A stretch of 25,760 nucleotides of DNA from Bacilli bacterium (GTDB taxonomy: Bacteria > Bacillota_I > Bacilli_A > RF39 > UBA660). This document shows, piece after piece, positions 9,560 to 16,598 of this stretch. Positions within the stretch are counted from its first letter, which is position 1. Every line of letters starts with the position of its first letter. The notes beneath the pieces are model-generated. The model saw only the letters and a program-made list of their open reading frames with translations. It had not been told where the DNA came from and made no database searches. Made by a program: the position numbers and the translations under genes. The stretch is taken from contig JAFWJL010000009.1 in NCBI GenBank assembly GCA_017511605.1, positions 1 through 25,760 on the forward strand. Direction: 5' to 3'.

Positions 9560-9568
9560 GTTCTTTTT
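9536..9568 (+). terminator. Terminator built from the smpB 3' end
   Basis: A 13-bp perfect stem AAAAAGAACTTAA/TTAAGTTCTTTTT (9536-9548 and 9556-9568) includes the smpB stop codon. The second arm supplies the T run. Confidence 0.75.
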
Positions 9569-9572
9569 ATGT

Positions 9573-9578
9573 TATAAT
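9573..9578 (+). promoter_or_regulatory. -10 element upstream of the GNAT-like gene
   Basis: A perfect TATAAT lies just behind the smpB terminator and 24 bases before the next start codon. No good -35 is seen. Confidence 0.4.
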
Positions 9579-9601
9579 AGATGTATTCAAGGAGTGATTC
9601 T

Positions 9602-11056
9602 ATGGAATATAGAAGTAGTGGTGAATTTATACCAAAACTATATACAGATAATTTTATGATAGGTAGTTTTGATGTTTATTTAGATAAATCTAAGGGATTA
9701 ATAGAAAAAAATAAGAATCTTGAAGGTTTATTGGATAAGATGCCAACTTCTTTAAGAGCTAGTATAGTTAGTAGAGAAGATAATTCATATTTAGGGTTTA
9801 TTAGTGTTTTAAATATGAATAATGAAAATGGTTATACTTCGTTAGTATTAGTTTTAGAAAATGCTTTAGAAGAATTAAAAACAAATGAAATAGTTGATAA
9901 ATATAAAGAGTTTTTATTAAATGATTTAGGAATTACTGATATTAAAGATTATTTGTTGGTAAATGGGAATACTACTGTAGAAGAAAATCATGATGTTATT
10001 TCAGTTGATATTTTATTATCTGATGATAATTTAAGAGACGGAATAGATGAAAAAGAAAAAGCTAAATTAATAGAAGAGGGATATAATATGCCTAATTTAC
10101 AAATTCCTTGTACTATAATGGATGATAATGAATGTGTAGGATTAATTGGATTAACTAATTTAATATGGTCTAATAGACGTGCTAATCTACAGGTATTTGT
10201 GGATAAAGAAAAAGATGAATCTTATATTAGAGATGTTATACCAGGTGTAATTGATGAGTATTTGAATTATGTTCATAATAGAAATCTATATAATGTATCT
10301 ATGTCTGTTTCTGGTAGTGATACTAATATGATGAATGTTATTTTAGATAGTAATATGAATTTTTATGCATCTATTCCATATGCTTCTAATTATAAAGGTA
10401 ATGTAGAAAGTAATTATTTATTTCAAAGTTATCCAGGTATGGAGAAAGGGAATGGTCTATATTTACCTGAAAATAAGATTGTCACAGGCGAAGTATCTAA
10501 AGATTTTAAGAGTGTTATAGATCTAGGAAATGGTTATATTGCGATGTCTCCTAAAGTATTTGAAGAAAATAATATTGATTTAAGTAGAATTGTTAAGTCT
10601 CATATGGGTGCTATGCAAGATAGAGATAGATTTACTATACCACTTGGAGAAGATAAATATATAATTCAAGAAGGTAATGGTAATTATGGTATAAGTAAGG
10701 CTGTTAATAATTTTACTTATGTTATGTTAGATAAAGATATGAATTATGTAGGATATACTAATATATTAAGAGAAAATGCATTAAATGCAGAGATAGAAAT
10801 GGCTTTAAAACCAGAGTATCAAAGTAAAGGCATTGGTAGTTCTATGAGAAAGAAATTTTATGAAGAATTATTCAGAAATGGTTATATGAGTGTATCTAGT
10901 GCAGTATTTGATTTTAATAATAAATCTAATGGTTTAAATGAAAAATTTGCAAAATTCAGTGGTAAGAGAATAGGGGCTTATTATATAAATGGTAAGTTAT
11001 GGGACATGAATTTATATACTAGAGAAAATGAAGAATCTGGCGTAAAAATACGTTAG
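9602..11056 (+). CDS. Protein with three GNAT-like acetyltransferase repeats
   Basis: This 484-residue protein is read as a GNAT-family (acyl-CoA-dependent N-acetyltransferase) protein of unknown substrate. The clearest domain is C-terminal (about 365-475): MLDKDMNYVGYTNI, then EIEMALKPEYQSKGIGSSMRKKFYEELFRNGY, where QSKGIG is the acyl-CoA pyrophosphate-binding loop. Two weaker copies are suggested by SREDNSYLGFISVLNMNNENGYTS (about 57-80) and IMDDNECVGLIGLTNLIWSNRRANLQVFVD (about 172-201), the beta2-beta4 pattern of the fold without the QxxGxG loop, so they are probably inactive. The start is the ATG at 9602 after AAGGAGTGAT; an ATG at 9581 lies upstream of that site. It sits between smpB and ssrA without obvious link to either. 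Confidence 0.7.
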   Translation: MEYRSSGEFIPKLYTDNFMIGSFDVYLDKSKGLIEKNKNLEGLLDKMPTSLRASIVSREDNSYLGFISVLNMNNENGYTSLVLVLENALEELKTNEIVDKYKEFLLNDLGITDIKDYLLVNGNTTVEENHDVISVDILLSDDNLRDGIDEKEKAKLIEEGYNMPNLQIPCTIMDDNECVGLIGLTNLIWSNRRANLQVFVDKEKDESYIRDVIPGVIDEYLNYVHNRNLYNVSMSVSGSDTNMMNVILDSNMNFYASIPYASNYKGNVESNYLFQSYPGMEKGNGLYLPENKIVTGEVSKDFKSVIDLGNGYIAMSPKVFEENNIDLSRIVKSHMGAMQDRDRFTIPLGEDKYIIQEGNGNYGISKAVNNFTYVMLDKDMNYVGYTNILRENALNAEIEMALKPEYQSKGIGSSMRKKFYEELFRNGYMSVSSAVFDFNNKSNGLNEKFAKFSGKRIGAYYINGKLWDMNLYTRENEESGVKIR

Positions 11057-11070
11057 ATTCTTTATTTTTT
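11031..11070 (+). terminator. Terminator overlapping the end of the GNAT-like gene
   Basis: The stem AGAATCT-GGCGT / ACGTT-AGATTCT (11032-11043 and 11050-11061, two G-U pairs) has a 6-base loop and includes the stop TAG. T-rich sequence runs to 11070. Confidence 0.75.
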
Positions 11071-11080
11071 AGGTTAAATA

Positions 11081-11089
11081 TGATATAAT
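11081..11089 (+). promoter_or_regulatory. Extended -10 promoter of ssrA
   Basis: TGATATAAT is an extended -10 with a perfect TATAAT (11084-11089). The -35 zone around 11061-11066 is T-rich but poor. Transcription would begin about a dozen bases before the mature tmRNA 5' end, which RNase P would then generate. Confidence 0.65.
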
Positions 11090-11108
11090 GTATGCACATG
11101 GAATACAT

Positions 11109-11487
11109 GGGGCTGATTTGGTTTCGACGGGAATAATAGAGCATAGATGGCAAGTCGAATGTCCACGTCACGGGCACAAAAAAATAAATGCTAAAAAATT
11201 AAGTAACGTTGTAGCTAGTATGTTTGGTGCTCGCCAAGCTGTAGCTTTTGCCTAATAATAATATAAAGGCCAACACTTCTTATAATCTTACCTAGGGATT
11301 ATTAAGAGGTTCATTTTATAGGTTATAGCTATTTATTGTCTAGTAAATAGAAAGAATATTTAGACTGGTATATCTACTTGGTCGTTAATTACTTGGTAGG
11401 TATATGAGAATAATTAGTTAACTAAACTTGTAGAGGTTTATGTAGCTTTATTTTCGGACAGGAGTTCAATTCTCCTCAGCTCCACCA
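11109..11487 (+). ncRNA. ssrA: Transfer-messenger RNA (tmRNA)
   Basis: tmRNA rescues stalled ribosomes and tags the incomplete protein. The 5' end GGGGCTGATTTGGTTTCGACGGG and the 3' end GGAGTTCAATTCTCCTCAGC-TCC-A-CCA are the conserved tRNA-like parts; GGGGCUG (11109-11115) pairs with CAGCUCC (11477-11483) with one G-U. CCA is encoded at 11485-11487. The TPsiC-like arm and loop (GTTCAAT) are intact. The tag reading frame is inferred to start at the GCT at 11190 and reads 21 codons, beginning AKKLSNVV and ending ARQAVAFA, followed by three tandem TAA stops (11253-11261). The region 11262-11450 holds several complementary stretches, such as TAATCTTACCTAGGGATTA, consistent with the usual pseudoknots. 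The position downstream of smpB supports the call. Confidence 0.97.
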
Positions 11488-11496
11488 TATGAATGT

Positions 11497-11521
11497 AACG
11501 AACTAAAGGTTCGTTTTTTTG
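11497..11521 (+). terminator. Terminator of ssrA
   Basis: A 7-bp stem AACGAAC/GTTCGTT (11497-11503 and 11509-11515) is followed by T residues to 11520. It begins 10 bases after the mature tmRNA 3' end. Confidence 0.88.
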
Positions 11522-11528
11522 TGTGTAG

Positions 11529-11557
11529 TTGCATTTTTTTTGATTTTGTGGTATAAT
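11529..11557 (+). promoter_or_regulatory. Sigma-A-type promoter for the 495-residue protein gene
   Basis: TTGCAT (11529-11534), a 17-base spacer and TATAAT (11552-11557) with TGG directly upstream give an extended -10 promoter. An AAAGGGGGA ribosome site follows at 11571-11579. Confidence 0.75.
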
Positions 11558-11589
11558 ATTCAACATTCAAAAAGGGGGATTTACTTATT

Positions 11590-13077
11590 ATGAGTAATTA
11601 TGAAAAAAAGAAACAAGCATATTTAAAAAAATTGGAAAAAAACAAGGATAAGATCAGTAAATTTGTATCTAATGAAAATGATGATAAATTCAAAGAACTT
11701 ATTAATTTGGTACCTAAAGATGAGGAAGAATTAAGACAAGCAGCTATTGTTTTGAATTTTATTATTGATATTATAGATGTTCTTGATGATGTAGAAAATG
11801 AAAAAATAGATGATGATGAGTTCTATAACAATAAAGCTAATAAATATATAATTAGATATATTAATGCTAAAAAAGAGGGAAAAGATACTGATAAAATTCT
11901 TGAAGAATTATCAGATCCAGAAGAAGCAGCTGAAGTTTTATATGGTTCTTTTAAATCACTTGCAAGTCTAGACAAAACATGTATATATATTAGATTGAAA
12001 ACAGGCTTTGATTATGATGAAAAAGATACTAATGCAGAAAAATTTTTGGAATTATATATGGAGGCTTATGAGGCAATCTATAATAGTACAGTATTAGGAA
12101 AAAACAAAAAACAAAGTGATGAAGATTGTTTAGTATTTTGTGAAAAATTCCATGGATTATATAGGATTGAGAAAATGGCAACCGAACTTTCTGAAGGAAT
12201 TTTTAATATGGCTAAGTCAATGCAAGAAGAAATCAAAGCGGTAGCTAAAATAGAAGAGGAAAGAAAAAGACAACAACAAGAACATGAAGAATTAGAAAAA
12301 GAGAAAAACATTTTAAAAATTGTTAAGCAATCACTTAAAGATGAAGAAAAAGAAAAATTAGAAGAAATGGGATTTGTATTTACAGATAGTAAATTTGATG
12401 GTTTATATAATACAAATTTACCAGAAGATTGGAAATTAGGTGGTAAAGATAGCCACTTAAGAAGTGTTATATTAAATGAAAAAGATAATATAGTCGGAAG
12501 TTTAGACTATTGTTATAAAAATGGATGTATTGAATGTGCAAGAATAAAAATGCAACCATATATTAAGATTTCAAATAACGAGTTTGTTAATAAAAATGAA
12601 CAAGAATTAACGGATATGGGATTCAATTTTATAGGTATTCCAAATACTGATTCTTGTGCAGTAGAATTACCAGAAGGATGGACAACAGAAAAAATTGACA
12701 AATTGGAAGCGTTTACTATTTTAGATGATAATGGTAATGAAAGAGGACACTTCCACTATTTAGCTAATGACAAAATGTATTTAATGCGTATATATAGATA
12801 CTATGATATTTGCACTGTATCTGAGGATCTTTCTGTATGTGGTATAGATTGTAAAAGAATAAGTATATATTTTGGTAATAAAGATGAAAAATTATATGGT
12901 GAACAATATGTGACAACTCCAGGAAAATCAGTTGAATGTGAAGATTATGAGGATAAAGTTATATCTTGGGCTGATAAAAATTATCCTGATTGGAGAAAGT
13001 TTGATACTTATTGGTATAAAGCTAAAGAAAATCAGTACAAAAAAAATATAAGAAAATCAGATGAAGAAGATAAATAA
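11590..13077 (+). CDS. Unrecognised protein with helical N-terminus and two copies of a GF..LPE.W domain
   Basis: I do not recognise this 495-residue protein. It has no signal peptide or membrane segment, so it is probably cytoplasmic. Residues 1-250 are highly charged and look helical, with a likely coiled coil at about 210-250 (EEERKRQQQEHEELEKEK). Two related segments follow. The first, about 255-330, contains MGFVFTDS, NLPEDW and a shortened remainder. The second, about 338-480, contains MGFNFIGI, ELPEGW, YYDICTVS, ISIYFGNKDEKLYG and WADKNYPDW...YW.KAK. The second is clearly related to the next gene's product. Both have tryptophan- and tyrosine-rich conserved spots, which suggests a compact beta domain rather than a known enzyme. 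It has its own promoter and terminator. Confidence 0.85.
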   Translation: MSNYEKKKQAYLKKLEKNKDKISKFVSNENDDKFKELINLVPKDEEELRQAAIVLNFIIDIIDVLDDVENEKIDDDEFYNNKANKYIIRYINAKKEGKDTDKILEELSDPEEAAEVLYGSFKSLASLDKTCIYIRLKTGFDYDEKDTNAEKFLELYMEAYEAIYNSTVLGKNKKQSDEDCLVFCEKFHGLYRIEKMATELSEGIFNMAKSMQEEIKAVAKIEEERKRQQQEHEELEKEKNILKIVKQSLKDEEKEKLEEMGFVFTDSKFDGLYNTNLPEDWKLGGKDSHLRSVILNEKDNIVGSLDYCYKNGCIECARIKMQPYIKISNNEFVNKNEQELTDMGFNFIGIPNTDSCAVELPEGWTTEKIDKLEAFTILDDNGNERGHFHYLANDKMYLMRIYRYYDICTVSEDLSVCGIDCKRISIYFGNKDEKLYGEQYVTTPGKSVECEDYEDKVISWADKNYPDWRKFDTYWYKAKENQYKKNIRKSDEEDK

Positions 13078-13099
13078 GAGTTTCAACTCTTATTTTTTC
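13073..13099 (+). terminator. Terminator of the 495-residue protein gene
   Basis: The stem AATAAGAGTT/AACTCTTATT (13073-13082 and 13085-13094) overlaps the stop codon and is followed by T residues. It resembles the terminator of the next gene (13651-13678). Confidence 0.8.
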
Positions 13100-13128
13100 T
13101 TGTACAGAAATAATGCTTATGTTATAAT
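13100..13128 (+). promoter_or_regulatory. Promoter of the 167-residue paralogue gene
   Basis: TTGTAC (13100-13105), a 17-base spacer and TATAAT (13123-13128) with TGT directly upstream make an extended -10 promoter. Confidence 0.65.
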
Positions 13129-13153
13129 AAAAACCATTCGAGGTGGATTATCA

Positions 13154-13657
13154 ATGATAGTTAAAGCTAAAGAAAATCAAAAAAATATAATAAGAGTTAA
13201 CAAAAAATGTATTTTGGGTATGGTTGATACATGCGAGAAATTAGGATTTGTATTTGTAGATGACCCTAATAATAAAGAAAACTATATTGTTTTATTTCCA
13301 GAAGGATGGAGTGAAGAATATAATAAGCGTTTAGAGATGTATAGTTTCTTTGATGAAGAAAAACGATATAGAGGCAGTATGGTTTATTTTCCACATAATG
13401 GTTATGCTGAAATAAGTTTAACTACTTATTATGATATACAAGATGTGTCAGTTAATAAGAAGTGTTGTGAAGTATATTTTGGTACATATGAGAATAAACT
13501 ATATTCAGCTGGTGTTTATAAGAAGGAAATGTACGATAAAAATAGAAAATTAGTAGAAAATCTTTATACTAAGGCAATTCAATGGGCTGATAAAAATTAT
13601 CCTGATTGGCAAGATCCTACTGCATATTGGGATAAAGCAAAAGTAAATAAAAAATAA
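13154..13657 (+). CDS. Small paralogue of the preceding gene's C-terminal domain
   Basis: This 167-residue protein of unknown function consists almost entirely of the domain seen at the end of the preceding protein. Shared landmarks are LGFVFVD (30-36), FPEGW (48-52), a RGSM..F segment, YYDI..VS (92-99), VYFG...KLY (107-117) and WADKNYPDW (144-152) followed by YWDKAK. No signal peptide or membrane helix is visible, and no catalytic motif was recognised. The start is the ATG at 13154, eight bases after GAGGTGG. A longer in-frame reading from 13061 would run through the preceding terminator and the promoter and is rejected. The matching domain and matching terminators suggest tandem duplication. 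Confidence 0.85.
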   Translation: MIVKAKENQKNIIRVNKKCILGMVDTCEKLGFVFVDDPNNKENYIVLFPEGWSEEYNKRLEMYSFFDEEKRYRGSMVYFPHNGYAEISLTTYYDIQDVSVNKKCCEVYFGTYENKLYSAGVYKKEMYDKNRKLVENLYTKAIQWADKNYPDWQDPTAYWDKAKVNKK

Positions 13658-13678
13658 GAGCTATGCTCTTATTTTTTG
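13651..13678. terminator. Shared bidirectional terminator between converging genes
   Basis: The 11-bp perfect stem AAAATAAGAGC/GCTCTTATTTT (13651-13661 and 13665-13675) has a 3-base loop, with T residues on one side and A residues on the other. It serves the 167-residue gene on the plus strand and overlaps the stop codon of the minus-strand zincin gene. Confidence 0.85.
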
Positions 13679-14766
13679 TTTTCAGATTGTGTGTTTTTAT
13701 TTGTATGTTCTGTAATTATTTCTGCAAATATTTTTGCAATTTCATCAGCATCAAATATTTTATAATTGCGAATTTTTGTGGATACTTTTGAAGGAAGTAA
13801 AGTTAATATCTCTTCTATATTACTAAATGGTATTTCAGTGTTGTTGGAATTAAATAAGTTTTTTTGTAGATAAGTTTTTACTAAAAACTTATTAATATAC
13901 TTTAAATTATTAGTTATTATTTGTTTTGAACTTGGAGTTATATATTTATCACCCATATGATCATTCACAAAATCTAGTGAAGTTATAAAATCATGAACTT
14001 CTTCCTCGGAACTATATTTTGTTAATTCATTCATTAATCCAATTAAATTTGAACTGAAGTATAAAGAACGCATTTTTTCTTTACCAACAATTTTTTCTAT
14101 TATGGATGCAATTCTTTGTTCATAGATATATGCATTGGTCATAATTTTTCTATCTCCAAAGTATCTTACGCTAAGTAATTGAGTATATCCTTCATTTAGA
14201 CCATTACCTATCGATTCTTTCTTTTTAATAATTTGATTGAATCCACAATATGCTGTTTCACTAGCTTTATCATAAATAGTACTGATTGCATGGAATAATT
14301 CATGATAAATTGTTAAACTGAAATTCTTTTTTGATAGGGATATTGTGTTTGTTTCCGAAATATATTCACCTTGTATATGGTTATTTAATACTTTGTTTTC
14401 AAGAGAGTAATTTTGAGTAGTTGTTTTTAGGGTATTAATGTTATTTAGAAAAGTTGATAGATTTGCTTCAGGAATTTTTTCTTTAACTGTTTTAGCAAAA
14501 TCTAGTATTAAGTTACCAAATTCTTTTTTTAATATTGCTTCTTCATCAATATCATCATATTTTCTTTGTACTTCTATAGGAAGTGATGCTGTTTTTACAC
14601 CTTTAAGTTTAAAATCTTTTCTTAATTTACGATTACTAATGATTGTTGATGTTACTCTTTTTGATGTATATAACAATACTAGTGGTGTTGCTATACGGAT
14701 TATGGTTGCATAATCAATTTCTTGTAATTTTGAAATAAAATCTGATATTTCTATTCTATTATTCAT
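13669..14766 (-). CDS. Membrane-anchored HExxH zinc metallopeptidase-like protein
   Basis: The 365-residue product has a short hydrophobic segment near the N-terminus (about 20-34, TIIRIATPLVLLY), then a soluble domain. HELFHAI at 155-161 is a zinc-binding HExxH motif, and GLNEGYTQLLS at 189-199 offers a glutamate about 33 residues downstream as a third ligand, the spacing and NEG context seen in gluzincin-type peptidases. I do not recognise a named family and the substrate is unknown. The start is read as ATG at 14766, preceded on the minus strand by GGTGAT; two in-frame GTG codons just upstream lie in that site. It overlaps the preceding DUF1292 gene by 8 bases, so the two are translated from one transcript. 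It converges on the 167-residue gene. Confidence 0.75.
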   Translation of the reverse strand: MNNRIEISDFISKLQEIDYATIIRIATPLVLLYTSKRVTSTIISNRKLRKDFKLKGVKTASLPIEVQRKYDDIDEEAILKKEFGNLILDFAKTVKEKIPEANLSTFLNNINTLKTTTQNYSLENKVLNNHIQGEYISETNTISLSKKNFSLTIYHELFHAISTIYDKASETAYCGFNQIIKKKESIGNGLNEGYTQLLSVRYFGDRKIMTNAYIYEQRIASIIEKIVGKEKMRSLYFSSNLIGLMNELTKYSSEEEVHDFITSLDFVNDHMGDKYITPSSKQIITNNLKYINKFLVKTYLQKNLFNSNNTEIPFSNIEEILTLLPSKVSTKIRNYKIFDADEIAKIFAEIITEHTNKNTQSENKK

Positions 14767-15010
14767 TTTTATCACCACTCATATTATCTAGGAAGACTTC
14801 TACTTCATTCCATTCTTCTTCTGTTTCAATATTTTTTAATTCTTTATCGGGATTCTTTGGATAATATATTGAGGCATATATATTTAGACTATTATCTTCA
14901 TATGTATTATCAGTATAAATTATATAGTCGTTTTTAGTTTTAATTGATCTAAAAGTATATAGAATTTCAAATTCTTTATCTTGATATTTAAATGTTTTTT
15001 TATCTTCCAT
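14759..15010 (-). CDS. Small DUF1292 (YrzB-like) protein
   Basis: The 83-residue acidic cytoplasmic protein matches the DUF1292 pattern as I remember it: a beta-rich body with FEILYTFRSIKTKNDYIIYTDN, then LNIYASIYYP, and the closing ETEEEWNEVEVFLDNM. The family is widespread in Firmicutes and its biochemical role is unknown. The ATG at 15010 is preceded by GAGGTG. The end overlaps the start of the metallopeptidase-like gene by 8 bases, which suggests joint expression. In many Firmicutes such genes sit near ruvX or alaS; that context is absent here. Confidence 0.8.
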   Translation of the reverse strand: MEDKKTFKYQDKEFEILYTFRSIKTKNDYIIYTDNTYEDNSLNIYASIYYPKNPDKELKNIETEEEWNEVEVFLDNMSGDKNE

Positions 15011-15038
15011 TTGTGCACCTCATTTATATATAATTATA

Positions 15039-15929
15039 TTATTTTTTTGTGATTATTTCTATTAGTTTTCTAGTACTGAAACTAGGTATATGATTTTTTG
15101 ATAATACCATACCAATATATCTACTAGGAATTTTTTCTTTTATATTAAGTTCAAATAGTTCTTTATTCTGTAGTAAGGATTTACTATAGTCTTTGTTAAT
15201 ATAACCAATTCCTAGTCCAATTTTAGTAAATTCTACGACAAGGGAATAACCGGCTAGTTCTATACCGGATTTTAAAGTAACTCCATTTTCTCTAGCAAAT
15301 GTATCTAAGAATTCTCTTGTGTTAGATCCTTTTGGTTGAAGTATTAATGGATAATTGTTTAATTCTTTTAGAGATAATTCTTTATCTATTAAATCTTTAT
15401 ATTTTTTATTTACGGCAAAGCAATCAGTAACTTTTTTACATTTAATTATTTCAAGGTCATCGCCATAACTTTTACCTTTGAGATTTAGTATTACTATATC
15501 TAGTAATCCATTTCTTAATTTATGAAGTAATTCTGGGGTAATATTAGTATCTATTTGAATATCTATTTTAGGATATTTCTCATGGAATTTTTCTAGATAA
15601 GGTAATAAAAATTCTTTTGTAAGAGTAGTACTGATTCCTATTTTAATAGTACCTGTTTCTAAGTTTATTAGATCGGTAAATTTATTTTCAGCATTATTAA
15701 TATATTCTATAGCTTGTTTTATGTAGTTATAGAATTCTTTACCTTCATCTGTTAAAACAACACCTCTTTTAGTTCTAACAAATAGTTGCCCTCCTAATTG
15801 GTCTTCTAGATTTTTAATTGATTTAGATATGGCTGGTTGAGATATATGCAATTCTTCACTAGCTTTAGTAATGTTTTTATGATTTGCTACTACATAAAAG
15901 ATTCTATATAATTCAAAGTTTATATTCAT
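15039..15929 (-). CDS. LysR-family transcriptional regulator
   Basis: The 296-residue protein has the standard LysR length and layout. The N-terminal winged helix-turn-helix (about 1-60) reads FYVVANHKNITKASEELHISQPAISKSIKNLEDQLGGQLFVRTKRGVVLT, followed by a linker helix and an effector-binding domain (about 90-290, starting TGTIKIGISTTL). The effector is unknown. It is transcribed away from coaE across a 90-base region rich in TGTAT/ATACA inverted repeats, the usual arrangement for a LysR regulator that controls itself and perhaps its divergent neighbour. A GGAGGT site precedes the ATG on the minus strand. Confidence 0.93.
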   Translation of the reverse strand: MNINFELYRIFYVVANHKNITKASEELHISQPAISKSIKNLEDQLGGQLFVRTKRGVVLTDEGKEFYNYIKQAIEYINNAENKFTDLINLETGTIKIGISTTLTKEFLLPYLEKFHEKYPKIDIQIDTNITPELLHKLRNGLLDIVILNLKGKSYGDDLEIIKCKKVTDCFAVNKKYKDLIDKELSLKELNNYPLILQPKGSNTREFLDTFARENGVTLKSGIELAGYSLVVEFTKIGLGIGYINKDYSKSLLQNKELFELNIKEKIPSRYIGMVLSKNHIPSFSTRKLIEIITKK

Positions 15930-15956
15930 GATAACCTCCAGTTATGATAAAGATAA

Positions 15957-16000
15957 ATAATATGTATTTTAATTATAATACAAAATGTATTATGATACAA
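15957..16000. promoter_or_regulatory. Divergent promoter/operator region between the LysR gene and coaE
   Basis: A perfect 8-bp inverted repeat ATAATACA-AAA-TGTATTAT spans 15975-15993. Further half sites TGTATT (15963-15968) and ATACA (15995-15999) flank it, giving four alternating half sites. On the minus strand TTGTAT (15984-15979) and TATTAT (15962-15957) lie 16 bases apart, a plausible promoter for the regulator that the palindrome would overlap. A plus-strand TATAAT (15974-15979) could serve coaE but lacks a good -35. Confidence 0.6.
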
Positions 16001-16019
16001 GAGAAGGGAGGAAAAAAGT

Positions 16020-16598
16020 ATGATTATAGGTATTTGTGGTAAATCAGGTAGTGGTAAAAGTACATTATCAAATTATATAAAAGAGTTATCTAATAAGGAA
16101 TGTATTCATTTAGATATGGATAAGGTAGGACATAGAGTATTATTATTACCTGAGGTTATGGATGAATTAGTTAATACATTTGGAGAATCTATTATTAACG
16201 AGAATATTGTTGATAGAAAAAAATTAGGTGAGATAGTATTTGCTTCTAGAAATGAGATGGGCAAATTAACTAATATTACATGGAAATATATGCAAATAGA
16301 GATTGATAAGTTTATAAGTGATAATAAAGATAAGACTATTATATTGGATTGGTTACTATTACCTCTTACTAAATATTTTGATATGTGTGATATAAGAATA
16401 CTTTTAGATATCCCATATGAAATTAGAAAAGAAAGAGCTATGAGGCGAGACAATATTTCCGAAGAGGTATTCAACTTAAGAGAAAGTGCAAGTATTGATT
16501 ATGATAAAGATCAATTTGATTATGTATTAAAGACAAATAATAAAGAAGATGTAGAAAAGATGGTGAAAAAATATGACAAAAGTATTATATCCTGGTAG
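16020..16598 (+). CDS. coaE: Dephospho-CoA kinase (CoaE)
   Basis: CoaE phosphorylates dephospho-CoA, the last step of coenzyme A synthesis. The 192-residue product has the P-loop GICGKSGSGKST at residues 4-15, the LDMDKVGHRVL segment equivalent to the family's DAD-like substrate motif, IILDWLLLPLT in place of the usual D-PLL-E, and the lid arginines in RKERAMRRD. The match is moderate but the adjacent coaD supports it strongly. AAGGGAGG precedes the ATG. Its 3' end overlaps coaD by 26 bases, so the two are translationally linked. Confidence 0.88.
   Translation: MIIGICGKSGSGKSTLSNYIKELSNKECIHLDMDKVGHRVLLLPEVMDELVNTFGESIINENIVDRKKLGEIVFASRNEMGKLTNITWKYMQIEIDKFISDNKDKTIILDWLLLPLTKYFDMCDIRILLDIPYEIRKERAMRRDNISEEVFNLRESASIDYDKDQFDYVLKTNNKEDVEKMVKKYDKSIISW

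Noticed and set aside
13061..13153. N-terminal extension of the 167-residue paralogue
   Set aside because: The extra codons would run through the preceding terminator and the promoter; a good GAGGTGG site precedes the ATG at 13154.
14438..14713. Plus-strand frame of 91 codons inside the zincin gene
   Set aside because: Entirely antisense to a supported gene with no promoter or ribosome site.
11461..15010. Genomic island inserted at the 3' end of ssrA
   Set aside because: ssrA is a common integration site and unusual genes follow, but no integrase and no repeated copy of the ssrA 3' end were found in the window.
16106..16474. Minus-strand frame of 122 codons inside coaE
   Set aside because: Complete overlap with a well-supported gene and no ribosome site; the product is an Ile/Ser/Leu-rich artefact.
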